Of a stretch of DNA of 26,771 nt, positions 16,710 through 26,771 are shown piece by piece (within the stretch, counting starts at the first letter, position 1; the number at the start of each line of letters is the position of its first letter). The notes beneath the pieces are model-generated. The model had not been told where the DNA came from and did not search any database. It saw nothing but the letters and a program-made list of their open reading frames with translations. Where the stretch lies: contig JALMLS010000293.1 in NCBI GenBank assembly GCA_038496445.1, positions 1 through 26,771 of the forward strand, given 5' to 3'. Position numbers and translations under genes: made by a program. Origin of the DNA: Trichosphaerium sp. ATCC 40318. Lineage: Eukaryota > Discosea > Flabellinia > Trichosidae.

Positions 16710-18730
16710 ATGAGTAAAAGAAAGACTGACCTGGATGGTCTTAAACCAAGGAAAGGATATAAGCGGCGTTTTAGTGGCAAAGGTTTGGAAGCCGCTTTTC
16801 AAGAAATGGCCAAAACTGTTCCTATAGAGGAGATTGTCAGCACAGTACAGGATCTAGAGCGCAAACCTTTTGAGAATGGCAGCATTGTTTTAGCAGCACG
16901 GGCATCTGCCAATTACACATTGTTCCTAAAGTACGCGTTATTAGAGCATATGTTAGCTAGAGTAACCAAGTACTGTTCTTAGAATTGACTCACTTTTTAG
17001 GTTTTATCACCCAGAAGAGACTTCTATATTCCCTCTTCAGGTGGATTTTGTGAAGGAATGGATTGTTGCGCTAACAAAGATGGGTTATCGCAACAACAGT
17101 AGAAAAACTTACTTGAGATCTTTACTGCGAGAGTCACGCCTTCAAGGACAGCCACCTCTTGATGAAGCATTTCATGCAGAAAGTACGCCATAATCACGTT
17201 GTTTTGGATTTTTCTTTTGTACTTTGATACATTGAGTCTAATTTTTGTGTAGCAAACGTAGTACTAGCGCAATGCGAAAAAAAGAACCCAGAAACACAAA
17301 AAGATTTCTTAGAAAAGGTGCCAATTGTTATACCTGTTTTGCGCAAAATATTGGCACATATACCCCCAACAACTCCGATTAATATCCGTGATCGTGCATA
17401 CCTTATCCTAAACATGTTTTTGGGTAAACGTGCCGATTCACACCACAAAATACGCTTGGAAGATCTCTCAATAATTCACGTGGCTGGTAACGCGAAATTG
17501 GCAGTCTACATTGAAAAAGATAAGATCTTTGAGCAGTGTCACAAAACTTGGCTTGTGGATAGCACTGAAAGCGAGGAGTTTGCTGATATCAACCCACTGG
17601 CAGCTTTGGCGCTGTACCTACATGACAGAGAAGCTTTGGAGATGTATGATCCAAAAACGCACACATTTAAGGTACCTTCTTTTTTTACTTCTTTTTTTGT
17701 GGGGTTACACGTTTCTTTCATCCTGTACTGAACTGCTTCTACCAGGTGAAAGAGACACACAAGAAGTTGCCATTGTGGTGTGCGGCTACAAACAACTTGT
17801 ACTTTCCTACCAAGCCAATCACGGCACAAGGACTCGGAAACATGATGTCCAAGCGTGGTCAGGCTGCTGGATACAAGAAAGGCCAAATCACTGCCCACTC
17901 TAGCCGCAGAGGTATGGCAACTCAGTATGTAATCACTGTACTGAGTAAAGGGGGTTCCAACATCGACTACACGCAATTAGCAGAGCTTGGTGGTTGGAAA
18001 AAGGATTCTCCAGTTGTATTAGCGTAAGTACCATTTTTTTTTTTGTTTTTGGTTTACCTTTGCTTTTTCTCCACGTATTTACTGCCGCAAGTGCTCACAC
18101 CTATTTAGTTATGTCAATTTTGTCACTAAAATTGTCTACAATCACACTAGCGCCATAACAGGCGAGGATGTTCAGCAGACATGGCTCAGTTGTATTGGTG
18201 ATATTTTTGCGCCTACAGAAACACCAACGCCCAATGATCGCACTGTTCCTCCGTCTGTAGAACATGACCGTTTTGATTTCTGTGAAAAATATCAAAGACT
18301 AAGAAAGGAGAAAGAACGTGCTGTTGAACAGTTTTACAACAACAACCCTACTTTGGTGCGCAACACAACAAACAACAAAAAAATTGAAGAATTTAACAAA
18401 TGGAGTTCTTACCAACAAAATGAAATTCGCAAGGTTGTGAACGCATACTACAAGCAGTTGCTCACACAACATCCATCCCTGAAAGCTGAAGTGTTAGTAA
18501 AGAGCGCAGATGAGCGTCTAGCATTTGAATCGCATAAAGTGGATCCAGAAAATGAAGAGGAGAGCCTATGCAAGAAGCGTCAGTTACAAGGAATGTATGA
18601 CCGCAAAAAGAAGTCGCTTAGACGCAAAATTGCACTAAAGTCCCTGTGGAAGAGAGAAATGACGAAAACATACAAGCCACGACCTGGAAGAGCAAAGTTT
18701 TTGGCAAAAGATTTTGCGCGTTTTTTGTAA
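16710..18730 (+). CDS. Crypton-like tyrosine recombinase, five exons (right copy)
   Basis: This is the enzyme expected to cut and rejoin DNA at the element ends. Exons 16710-16969, 17001-17182, 17253-17671, 17746-18023 and 18109-18730 join in phase to 586 codons. The N-terminus is basic (MSKRKTDLDGLKPRKGYKRR, nuclear-localisation-like). A helical core-binding part covers about residues 85-165. The catalytic domain shows a candidate Arg I at R207 (LGKRADS), H338-x-x-R341 in AHSSRRG, W371 in LGGWKKD, and the likely nucleophile Y381 in VVLAYVNF, which follows the fourth intron directly. A basic, possibly coiled C-terminal region of about 200 residues follows. The spacing is normal for tyrosine recombinases. 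I call it Crypton-like; a Starship captain (DUF3435) relationship is possible but needs a profile search. Confidence 0.9.
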
Positions 18731-18836
18731 TTCAGAAAACCTAAATAAAGTTGAGTTAGTGTCCGACTGTTTTTTGTTTGTGTACACTAGGTGAGTTTGT
18801 TGTTGTTGGTACTGGCGCTTTTGAAGGTAGCGCTAT

Positions 18837-18950
18837 TTAAGGATTTATCATTGTAGAAGACAAAGTAGCTGGTGGTAGTGTTGTTGGAGGATATGTTGTC
18901 GTTTGAGCTATTGTTGTAGGTGTTAGTGTTATTAAAGGATCTGTTGTCAT
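18837..18950 (-). CDS. Short Thr/Pro-rich ORF (right copy)
   Basis: This is the mirror of 11863-11976, with identical sequence and the same uncertainty. It lies about 106 bp beyond the stop of the recombinase gene, in convergent orientation. Confidence 0.25.
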   Translation of the reverse strand: MTTDPLITLTPTTIAQTTTYPPTTLPPATLSSTMINP

Positions 18951-19114
18951 TGGCAGTAGTTTGTAAAGAATGTCATGGCTATATGCGCCAATGACAAGAA
19001 ACAGATGCACAGTGTTCTTAAACAAGAAAGTTTATTATTTAACAAATTATCCTAAATAAAGCATTACAATAAAGAAAGTGTAGTGGATAACCTTGCCTTT
19101 AATTTATGGTTATG

Positions 19115-22100
19115 CTAATATCCTGAAGAGGCAGTAAAAGTACCATCGCCATTTGGCTCATCACAATCTAAACGTGGTTAAATCTATTTAGTTTTTTAGC
19201 GCTCACAGTGTTGGTACCAGTTGTTGGCATACCAGCAGGTCGGCGCTTTAGTAGCTGGTGCTTCAGTTGTTCTCTGTTGTTGGTACAATAGTAGCGCATC
19301 TGTTGGGCTTCAGGTGTAAGAGCTTTAGTGGTTGGTGCTACAATTGTAGGTGCCTTGATTGTTGGCTCTAGAGTGGTAGGTGCATCTGTAGTTGGCGCTT
19401 CCGTTGTAGGTGACACAGTCATTGGTGAGGCTGTAGTAGGTGCTTCTGTTGTTGGTGCAGCTGTAGTTGGTGCCTCTGTTGAAGGTGCAAGTGTAGGAGC
19501 TTCGTGGTTGGTGGTTTTGTTTGTTGTAGCGTCAGGTGTAGGAGCTTCAGTTGTTCGGCTTCTGTTGAAGGTGCAGTTGTAGGAGCCGCTGTAGTTGGAG
19601 TCTCTGTATAGTGGCGCTTGATTGTTGGTGCTTCTGTGGTTGGTGCTTCTGTAGTTGGTGCTTCTGTAGTTGATGCTTCAGTGGTTGGCGCTTCTGTACT
19701 AGGTGCTTCAGTTGTTGGAGCTTCTGTTGTAGGGGCTTTTGTGGTTGGAGCCTCTGTATTTGGAGCTTCAGTAGTACACACTACAGTCATAAGGGCTTCG
19801 GTGGTTGGAAAAGCTGTAGTAGGAGCTTCAGTGGAAGGTGCATTGGTTGTAGGTGCCTCTGTTGTAAGAGCCTCTGTTGTTGGAGCTTCAGTAGTTGGCG
19901 CGTCAGTTGTTGGAGGTACCAGTTGGCGGAAGCGTCACTGGTGGCATTGTAGTTGGCTGCTGTTGCTGTAGTAGGCACTTCAGTTGTAGGGGCATCAGCG
20001 GTTGGAGTCTATGTAGTTGGTGCTTCAGTAGCTAGCGCGTCAGTGGTTGGCACTTCTGTAGTTGGCGCTTCAGTTGAAGGGCTTCAGTAGTTGATGCTTC
20101 AGTGGTTGGCACTTCAGTTGTTGGTGCTTCAGTCGTTGGAGCTTCAGTTGTTGGGGTAGCAGTTGTAGGAGCTTCAGTGGTTGGAGAAGCTGTAGTTGGT
20201 ACTTCAGTGGTTGGCGCCTCTGTAGTTGGTGCTCCAGTAGTAGGAGTTTCAGTTGTTGGAACTTCAGTTGTAGGCGCCTTTGTAGTAGGAGCTTCAGTAG
20301 TTGGAGCTATAGTTGAAGGTGCAGTGGTTGGAGCTTCAGTTGGTGCATCAGTTGTAGGAGCCGCTGTAGTTGGAGCTTCACTTGTTGGCGACTCTGTAGT
20401 AGGGGCTTCAGTAGTTGGTGCTTTGGCTGTTGGTCCATCGGTGGTTGGCTTCTGTTGCGGGAGCAGTTGTTGGACCTCTGTAGTTGGTGCCTCTACAAAG
20501 AAAGTTAGTTGCTTTAGAAAGTAAAATACAAAGTACTGGTTTTTGGTGCTACAGTTGTAGGTGCTAATGTACTTGGTGTGTCAGTTGTTGGTGCTTCTGT
20601 CGTTGGTGTTTCCATTGTAGGCGCTTCAGGTGTAGGAGTATCTGTAGTTGGTGCTGCATCAGTAGTTGGAGGCTCTGTTGTTGGTGTGTCTGTAGTAGGC
20701 GCCACAATAGTAGGCGTTGTAGTGGGGCGCCTCCGTTGTTGGAGCTACTGTTGGAGTCTGTAGTTGGTGCTGTAGTTGTTGGAGCGTCAGTTGTAGGTGC
20801 TGTTGGAGCGCTTGTAGTAGGCGTCTCTGTTGTGGAAACCTCAGTAAGCGCCAAAGTAGTTGCCGTTTCTATGGTAGGAGCACCTGTTGTTGGTGCCTCA
20901 GTTGTAGGAGACTCTGTAAGGGAAGTTAGTCCACATAAAAATCAAAATAAAAAGTACCAGTTGTAGGGGTATCTGTAGTTGGTGCTGCATCGATAGGTGG
21001 AGGCTCTGTCGTTGGTGTGTCTGTAGTAGGCGCCACAATAGTAGGCGTTGCAGTCATTGGTGCCTCATGGTTGGAGCTACTGTTGTTGGACCCTCAGTTG
21101 TAGGAGCTTTGTAGTTGGCGCTTCAGGTGCTTCAGTTGTAGGAGCGTCAGTTGTTCAAGTCACTATATTTGGTTTTCAGTTGTTGGCGCTTCTGTTGTAG
21201 GTGCTTCTGTAGTTGGAGCATCAGTAGTTGTGCTTCAGGTGTTGGAGGTTCCGTAGTTGGAGCTTCAGGTGTAGGCGCCTCTGTAGTTGCAGCTTCAGTA
21301 GTTGGAACCTCAGTGGTTGGAGCTTCTGTGGTAGGCACTACTGTTGTAGGCGCCAATGTAGTTGACACCTCAGTGTTGAGGGATTGCAGTTGTAGGTGCT
21401 TCAGTAGTTGTTGGCGCTTCAGTTGTGGGAGCTTCTGTGGTTGGAGCTTTGGTGATCAGGTGCATCTGTAGCAGCAATCTCAGTCGTAGGTGCTCCTGTA
21501 GTTGGAGCATCTGTAGTTGGTGCGTCAGTTGTTGGCAGTTCAGTTGTAGCAGCATGAGGTTCTGTAGTTGGAGCCTCTGTCGTTGGTGTGTCTGTAGTAG
21601 GCGCCACTGTAGTAGGCGTTGCAGTGGTTGGCGCCTCCATGGTTGTTGGAGCCTCTGTTGTAGGTGCTTCAGTTGTTGGAGCACTTGTAGTAGGCGCCTC
21701 TGTTGTTGGAACCTCAGTTGTAGCTGCCAAAGTAGTTGGCGCTTCTGGTAGGAGCATTTGTAGTTGGAGTATCAGTTTTGGCGCTTCAGTTATTGATGCG
21801 TTTGTGGTAGGAGCAGTTTTTTGGAGCATCTGTAGTTGGAGCCCCAGCAGATGGTGCCCCTGTAGTAGGAGCATCAGTTGTTGGTGCCTTGGCTATAGGA
21901 GCTTCAGTGGCGCATCAATCATTGGAGTTGTAGGAGTTGGTGTTGCAGTCGTTGGCGCCTTGTGGTTGGAGCTACTGTTGTTGGAGTCTGTAGTTGGTGG
22001 AGCGTCAGTTGTAGGTGCTGTTGGAGCGCTTGTAGTAGGCGCCTCTGTTGTGGAAACCTCAGTAAGCGCCAAAGTAGTTGCCGTTTCTATGGTGGGAGCA

Positions 22101-24915
22101 TCTGTTGTTGGCGCCTCAGTTGTAGGAGACTCTGTAAGGGAAGTTAGTCCACATAAAAATCAAAATAACAAGTACCAGTTGTAGGAGCATCAGCAGTAGG
22201 AACCTATGTAGTAGGCGCTTCAGTAGTAGGCGCTACTGTTGTAGGAGCTTTAGTTGTTGGTGCTTCAGTTGCTGGAGCTGTAGTAAGCGATTCAGTAGTT
22301 GGTGCATCTGTAGTTGGTGTCTGTAGTAAATGCGTTTGTAGTAGGCGTTGCAGTTGTTGGTGATGCAGTTGTTGGCGCCTCATGTTTGGAGCTACTGTTG
22401 TTGGACCATCAGTTGTAGGAGCTTTGTAGCTGGTGCTTCAGTAGTAGGCGCTTCAGTAGCAGGTGCTTCAGTTGTAGGAGCGTCAGTTGTTCAAGTGTAT
22501 TGGTGTTCAGTTGTTGGTGCTTCTGCAGTTGGAGCAACAGTAGTTGTGCTTCAGTTGTTGGAGGTTCCATAGTCAGAGCTTCAGCAGTTGAAACCTCAAG
22601 TGGTTGGAGCTTCTGTGGTAGGCACTATTGTCGTAGGCGCCAATGTAGTTGACGCCTCAGTGTTGTAGGGATTGCAGTTGTAGGTGCTTCAATAGTTGTT
22701 GGCGCTTCAGTTGTGGGAGCTTCTGTGGTTGGAGCTTCGGTGATCAGGTGCATCTGTAGCAGCAACCTCAGTCATAGGAGCTCCTGTAGTTGGAGCTTCT
22801 GCACGTTACTTGTAGGAGCATCGGTTGTAGGTACCTCTATTGTAGGAGGTTCTGTGTTGGAACCTCTTTTGTTGGTGTGTCTGTAGTAGGCGCCACAGTA
22901 GTAGGTATTGCAGTAGTTGGCGCCTCCATGGTTGGAGCTACTGCTGTTGGAGTCTGTAGTTGGCGCCTCTGTTGTGGGAACCTCAGTAAGCGCCAAAGTA
23001 GTTGGCGTTTCTATGGTAGGAGCATCTGTTGTTGGTGGCTCAGTTGTAAGAGACTCTGTAAGGTAAGTTAGTCCACATAAAAATCAAATAAAAAGTACCA
23101 GTTGCAGTAGGAACCTACATAGTAGGCGCTACTGTTGTAGGAGCTTTAGTTGTTGGTGCTTCAGTTGCTGGAGCTGCTGTAGTAGGCGATTCAGTAGTTG
23201 GTGCATCTGTAGTTGGTGTCTGTAGTAAATGCGTTTGTAGTAGGCGTTGTAGTTGTTGGTGATGCAGTTGTTGGCGCCTCATGTTTGGAGCTACTGTTGT
23301 TGGACCCTCAGTTGTAGGAGCTTTGTAGCAGGTGCTTCAGTTGTAGGAGTGTCAGTTGTTCAAGTGTATTGGTGTTCAGTTGTTAGCGCTACCGTTGTAG
23401 GTGCTTCTGTAGTTGGAGCGCCAGTAGTTGTGCTTCACTTGTTGGAGGTTACCGTAGTCGGAGCTTCAGGTGTAGGCGCCTCTGTAGTTGCAGCTTCAGT
23501 AGTTAGAGCCTCAGTGGTTGGAGCTTCTGTGGTAGTCACTACTGTGGTAGTCACTACTGTCGTAGGCGCCAATGTAGTTGACGCCTCAGTGTTGTAGGGA
23601 TTGCAGTTGTAGGTGCTTCAGTAGTTGTTGGCGCTTCAGTTGTGGGAGCTTCTGTGGTTGGAGCTTTGGTGATCACGTGCATCTGTAGCAGCAATCTCAG
23701 TCATAGGAGCTCCTGTAGTTGGAGCTTCTGCTGTTGGTAATTCGGTGCTTGGAACATCTGTAGTTGGTGTGTCAGTTGTTGGCAGTTCAGTTGTAGGAGC
23801 ATCGGTTGTAGGTACCTTAGTTGTGCTTCAGTTGTTGGAGCACTTGCAGTAGGCGCTTCTGTTGTGGAACCTCAGTTGTAGGCGCCAAAGTAATTGGCGC
23901 TTCTGGTAGGAGCATCTGTAGTTGGAGTATCAGTTGTTGGTGCTTCAGTTATTGATGCGTTTGTGGTAGGAGGAGCAGTTATTGGTGCATCTGTAGTTGG
24001 TGCTAGGAGCATCAATTGTTGGTGCCTTGGCTATAGTGGCGCATCAATTGTTGGAGTTGTAGGAGTTGGTGCTGCAGTTGTACACGCTTCAGTGGTAGAG
24101 GTTGATGCTTCTATAGTTGGCGCTTCAGTGGTTGGTGCTTCTGTACTTGGTGAATCTATAGTAGGAGCTTCAGTTGTTGGAGTTTCTACAAATAAAGCTA
24201 GTCTTACAGAAAAATGAAAGTCGCAAGTACTTTTTAATACGATTTGGTGGTTACACTCTTCTCCCTGTTTCTTGCTACGGTTTATCACAACATGACACCT
24301 TGCAACCCACTTTGCTAACGACAAATCAGCAATTGTCCAAGCACCGAGCAAGATGTGTGTATCGTGACATGACCAACACCAAACAAAAGTGAGAATCTTC
24401 CTAAAATCCAAGTAAGTGTCCAATTTAAAATATAGTGTGTTAAAATCACGTGCAGTTGCGTTTTTAGCGCTTTTTGGTTGAGGTTACAAAAAAATGAATG
24501 TCCACAACCAAAACGCCACAAATCACGCTACATGATTGCAGCGCGTAGGGATGGCCATATACGTGTTTTCAGCCAAACGCGTTTTGTGCAGAGCAAAAAA
24601 AAAAAAAAATTACCAAAAGTTGTACCTGGGAGGCCGTCTCTGGTTGCTATGATACGCTGTGGGTAAACAGCGTAAGTCTAAACGGTAGTGAGTACGTTAT
24701 CGCGAAAAATATGTGTTTTAACGTACAAAAATGCTAAAACGCCTTTGAATGTCTGGTGAACCAAACTAGACGCGTAGACAGGGTTTCTGCAGATAGTTAG
24801 CATCAACTGGCGAAAAAGGTGCACCAAAGCCTACAAAAGCGCTGATACGCGATAGTAGAGGTACACAACCCCAGAAAACTAACGTACCTGGATAGAGGCT
24901 GCGAAAAGAGTCCAT
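19115..24915 (-). pseudogene. Mucin-like Thr/Pro-rich cargo gene, repeat-rich and broken (right copy)
   Basis: This is the inverted copy of 5899-11698, with the same pentapeptide array, introns and frame breaks. One difference found is a run of six A/T at 21817-21822 against five at 8992-8996. It gives the right copy a longer uninterrupted frame (21419-21874) than the left (9056-9394). Sharing nearly all lesions means the damage predates the arm duplication or homogenisation, or comes from a shared consensus in the assembly. Confidence 0.55.
19213..24185 (-). repeat. 15-bp minisatellite with higher-order repeat (right copy)
   Basis: This is the mirror of 6629-11600, with the same segmental duplications of array plus intron. 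On the opposite strand it gives spurious Val/Gly/Ala/Ser-rich frames (VVGAS units), which are not treated as genes. Confidence 0.85.
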
Positions 24916-25102
24916 GGTTCTAAACAGATCGCACAATATAACACGTGAGTCGGAAAATAAATGTACGGAAGACAGCCTCAAACAACCACAATTATTTATT
25001 TCAGCAAAAAAAAAGTGCCGCATTTCTTGGGTGTTTTTTTTGCGCATAATTTTTTGGCTCAGATTATTTTTTCTGTGATTTTTTTCCAGAGCACGTGATT
25101 TC

Positions 25103-25152
25103 GGCTCAGATCAAGCACACTTATAGAACAGATACTACACTTGATCTTAGCC
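25103..25152 (-). promoter_or_regulatory. Candidate recombinase attachment site, outer end (right copy)
   Basis: This is the mirror of 5662-5711. GGCTCAGATCAAG (25103-25115) and CTTGATCTTAGCC (25140-25152) lie on either side of the ATAGAACAGA exchange repeat. It is identical to the left copy. Confidence 0.6.
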
Positions 25153-25169
25153 AAAAGGCCGAGAAGGTT
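25124..25169 (-). ncRNA. U2 snRNA gene, 5' part (right copy)
   Basis: This is the mirror of 5645-5690, including stem I, GTAGTA and the same break before stem IIa. In this arm no matching U2 3' part is present at the inner end of the element. Only ten further bases of stem IIa (ATTAAACTGA on the + strand, 16580-16589) remain before unrelated sequence. It is a fragment, not a functional gene. Confidence 0.9.
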
Positions 25170-25721
25170 GCTTATTAGGTGCATTTGAACATGCTTTATC
25201 ATGCAACACATATTTTTAATTGTGGTATGAAAATACAAAAATGTCATTGCAAACTAAAATGGCCACAACAACGCATACCACACTTGCATTGGTCCTTTTA
25301 GACGTTTGTAATTTATAGAATATATGATAACAACCTCATTTCCAAAATAACAGCTTCTTTGACACGCATTGAGCGCTACAATGCGAAAAAATTTTGAGCG
25401 CAAGAACAAAAAGTAGAAAATTTTCGTGTATCCGTATTTCTTAGAAAAGTCATGACGAAGTCGTTTTACACAATGTCGCACTCGAACTAAGGTATTAGAA
25501 CCCACCTACGACCCCATCATCATTCAGGGCGTGTTTTTTGAAGCAAGCACACGCGTTCAAGTTCATAGGAAGTCTACGTTGAACAACGTTCTTATTCGCT
25601 ACTATAGCAGTCTTTGTGCGTAGTAGCGTCTAAACTGAGGACTCTTTCTCAACCAAGTCGATCATGATCGCATTTTCGTTACCTCCAGTTACAGGGACAC
25701 AATTGGTACGCAGTTGTTATA
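25170..25721 (-). promoter_or_regulatory. Upstream region of the U2 snRNA gene (right copy); no gene supported
   Basis: This is the reverse-complement copy of 5093-5644, immediately upstream of the right-arm U2 5' fragment. No convincing gene is seen. As the flank of an snRNA gene it is the likely promoter region. Confidence 0.35.
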
Positions 25722-25963
25722 CTACGCAAGGCTTACGGTATATTCCTCAATGTCGAAATGTGCTATTTCTACTTTATATACCTGTTTGTGACCATACTCA
25801 ACTGTATGCTTATAAGTCGTTTGTGGCGTTTGGAAATAAATGCCAATCTTAATTTTTTTGCACACTCGACACTTTACCATATTCTCTCCTCTGAGGTTGG
25901 TGAAGATCTTGCTCTTGCATAGGAAGAAAGTATTAAAACAAAAACAATTCCATAAAACTCCAT
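25722..25963 (-). CDS. Possible small secreted-type ORF(s) upstream of U2 (right copy)
   Basis: This is the mirror copy of 4851-5092. It has the same hydrophobic N-terminal frame (ATG at 25963) and overlapping CxxC frame (ATG at 25880), with no difference noted. The meaning is equally uncertain. Its preservation in both arms only reflects the near-identity of this inner region. Confidence 0.25.
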
Positions 25964-26047
25964 GCGCCCTAGCGTAAGCGAAATGGTTAACTTACTGTAC
26001 GCAGGTGGTCCTTTAGAAAGATTCCTTACAAATTTAAACAACCTGAC

Positions 26048-26060
26048 ACGTGATGTGCAC
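26048..26060. other. 13-bp right-arm-specific insertion carrying CACGTG
   Basis: The right arm has ACGTGATGTGCAC where the left arm (near 4766) reads straight from CAACCTGAC into TGTCT. Together with the preceding bases it creates a CACGTG hexamer. It is one of the clearest differences between the outer arms. Confidence 0.7.
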
Positions 26061-26348
26061 TGTCTTGTGTTCCACATTAAACAAATACGTTGTTTCCTAT
26101 TTTAAAAAGGCATGTTATTGTTAGCATTGAAAGAACGGATTTGCTCATTGTTGCATAATGTTAAAAACTGTAATCATAACCACAAGAATAGTACACTCAA
26201 ACCACTGTATTGTATTCTCTTCAAACTTTTCGAAGTACATAATGAAAGTAGATCAATCTAATCTCACTTTTAGTTATCACAAAATAGAAACAACATTTTG
26301 AAGAGTTAATTAGTATAGCACCAATATCGAAGTTCGCCAAACATGTTC

Positions 26349-26732
26349 TCACTCGTTGCAATAAGCTCTAGGTTTACACTTCGAGCTCCTTTCCGTGCGC
26401 AAAGGAAGGGACGTCTCCTCTTGCAAGTCGTGAAAATAGCTATGGGATGTATGGTTAGCCGAGACCATGGCCTGGCTCCATCGTTGCTCTTCACAAAGGT
26501 CGGATGGGAAGTGTGAAGTGCGGTAGTGCTCCTTCAGCTCTCTCAGATTGGCATCAGCCAAAACCGAGACACTCCACTTACTCAAAATAACGTACAGCTT
26601 TAAAATATCTTCATGACCAAAAACTGTTCTATTGTGGAAGCAGTAAGTTGCTACAAAATCGCCTCTAGCTGTATGTAAGATACTTACAATTAATTCTCCG
26701 CTGGGTTTTAGTAAAACACAGGTTAAATCTTG
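26349..26732 (-). CDS. Intact exon of an unrecognised gene (right-arm copy)
   Basis: After a TTTAG acceptor (26733-26737 on the opposite strand) an open frame of 127 codons runs to a TGA at 26349. It starts QDLTCVLLKPSGELIVSIL, continues with residues such as FVATYCFHN and ILSKWSVSVLADANLRELK, and ends KPRAYCNE. The left-arm copy (3975-4335) has a stop and a frameshift. The intact phase-0 frame and differences against the left copy suggest a real terminal exon whose upstream part lies outside the window. No family is recognised. Confidence 0.45.
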   Translation of the reverse strand, partial: QDLTCVLLKPSGELIVSILHTARGDFVATYCFHNRTVFGHEDILKLYVILSKWSVSVLADANLRELKEHYRTSHFPSDLCEEQRWSQAMVSANHTSHSYFHDLQEETSLPLRTERSSKCKPRAYCNE

Positions 26733-26771
26733 CTAAATAACACTTCAAGTGTTCTTAGTGGTACTAGATTG

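Larger units (their letters stand above)
16590..25132. mobile_element. U2-inserted tyrosine-recombinase element (right copy, inverted)
   Basis: This is a near-identical inverted copy of 5682-14210. The outer boundary repeat is at 25123-25132 and the inner one (ATAGAACAGA on the + strand) at 16590-16599. It keeps the complete U2-like sequence at the recombinase end (16600-16625), which the left copy has partly lost. It is not followed by a U2 3' part, so it is either an inverted duplicate truncated at the palindrome centre or an insertion into a U2-like pseudo-site. Confidence 0.8.
16580..26771 (-). repeat. Right arm of giant inverted repeat (truncated by window end)
   Basis: This is the reverse-complement copy of 3936-14220. 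The inner limit is at 16580, where the palindrome stops 10 bases inside the U2 stem IIa sequence and is replaced by an inverted GGCTAAGATC sequence. The outer limit lies beyond the window. Relative to the left arm it keeps the full U2-like sequence at the recombinase end, has an intact 127-codon exon at 26349-26732 where the left copy is broken, and has an extra 13 bp at 26048-26060. Confidence 0.95.

Noticed and set aside
3936-26771. Whole palindrome as a pure fold-back assembly artefact
   Set aside because: Not fully excluded, but the arms differ in a coding SNP, a homopolymer, a 13-bp inner deletion, a 116-bp tandem collapse, a 13-bp insertion and several percent outer divergence, which a simple fold-back would not create.

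Overview
This is a eukaryotic window of moderate to low GC content. It carries intron-rich genes with short GT-AG introns (mostly about 30-60 nt), CTAAC/CTAAT-type branch points and many GTACG/GTACT donors. That gene structure looks fungal, perhaps an early-diverging lineage or a related unicellular opisthokont. I cannot place the organism from the sequence alone.

Layout. (1) Bases 34-3651 (+) hold the 3' thirteen exons of a PH-domain plus leucine-rich-repeat protein with a charged, Ser-rich tail. (2) From about 3936 the window becomes a giant inverted repeat: left arm about 3936-14220, right arm about 16580-26771 (cut by the window end). The two arms flank a roughly 2.3-kb spacer. Positions in the arms mirror each other as x -> 30813/30814 - x across the inner 9.4 kb, with only a handful of differences. 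Outside about 4820 the arms diverge clearly. (3) Each arm carries the same ~8.5-kb mobile element, sitting inside a U2 snRNA gene. The U2 5' end (5645-5690) lies at the element's outer end and the U2 3' part (14201-14341) at the inner end of the left copy. Both junctions share the 10-bp repeat TCTGTTCTAT. (4) The element has two recognisable components. One is a five-exon, 586-codon Crypton-like tyrosine recombinase that starts about 100 bp from the inner end and reads inward. The other is a convergent, very long Thr/Pro-rich mucin-like cargo gene built of APTTE-type units; it is broken by many indels and in-frame stops. (5) The spacer holds the 3' part of U2 and a divergent Ras-family GTPase gene on the minus strand.

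The main new idea is that this is a U2-snRNA-targeted tyrosine-recombinase element whose end carries a U2-mimicking attachment site. At the outer end, 13-bp inverted arms (GGCTAAGATCAAG / CTTGATCTGAGCC) surround a 24-bp centre that contains the shared repeat. One arm is native U2 sequence and the other belongs to the element. At the inner end of the right copy the element carries its own U2-like copy (with GTAGTT instead of GTAGTA), and a perfect 12-bp inverted arm pair appears with nearly the same spacing. The layout (recombinase first and reading inward, cargo behind, fixed target) resembles Cryptons and the related fungal Starships on a small scale.

The large palindrome could partly be an assembly fold-back. 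However, the arms differ by a coding SNP, a homopolymer step, a 13-bp attachment-site deletion, a collapsed tandem duplication and several percent divergence in the outer kilobase. That argues for two real copies with recent homogenisation of the inner part.
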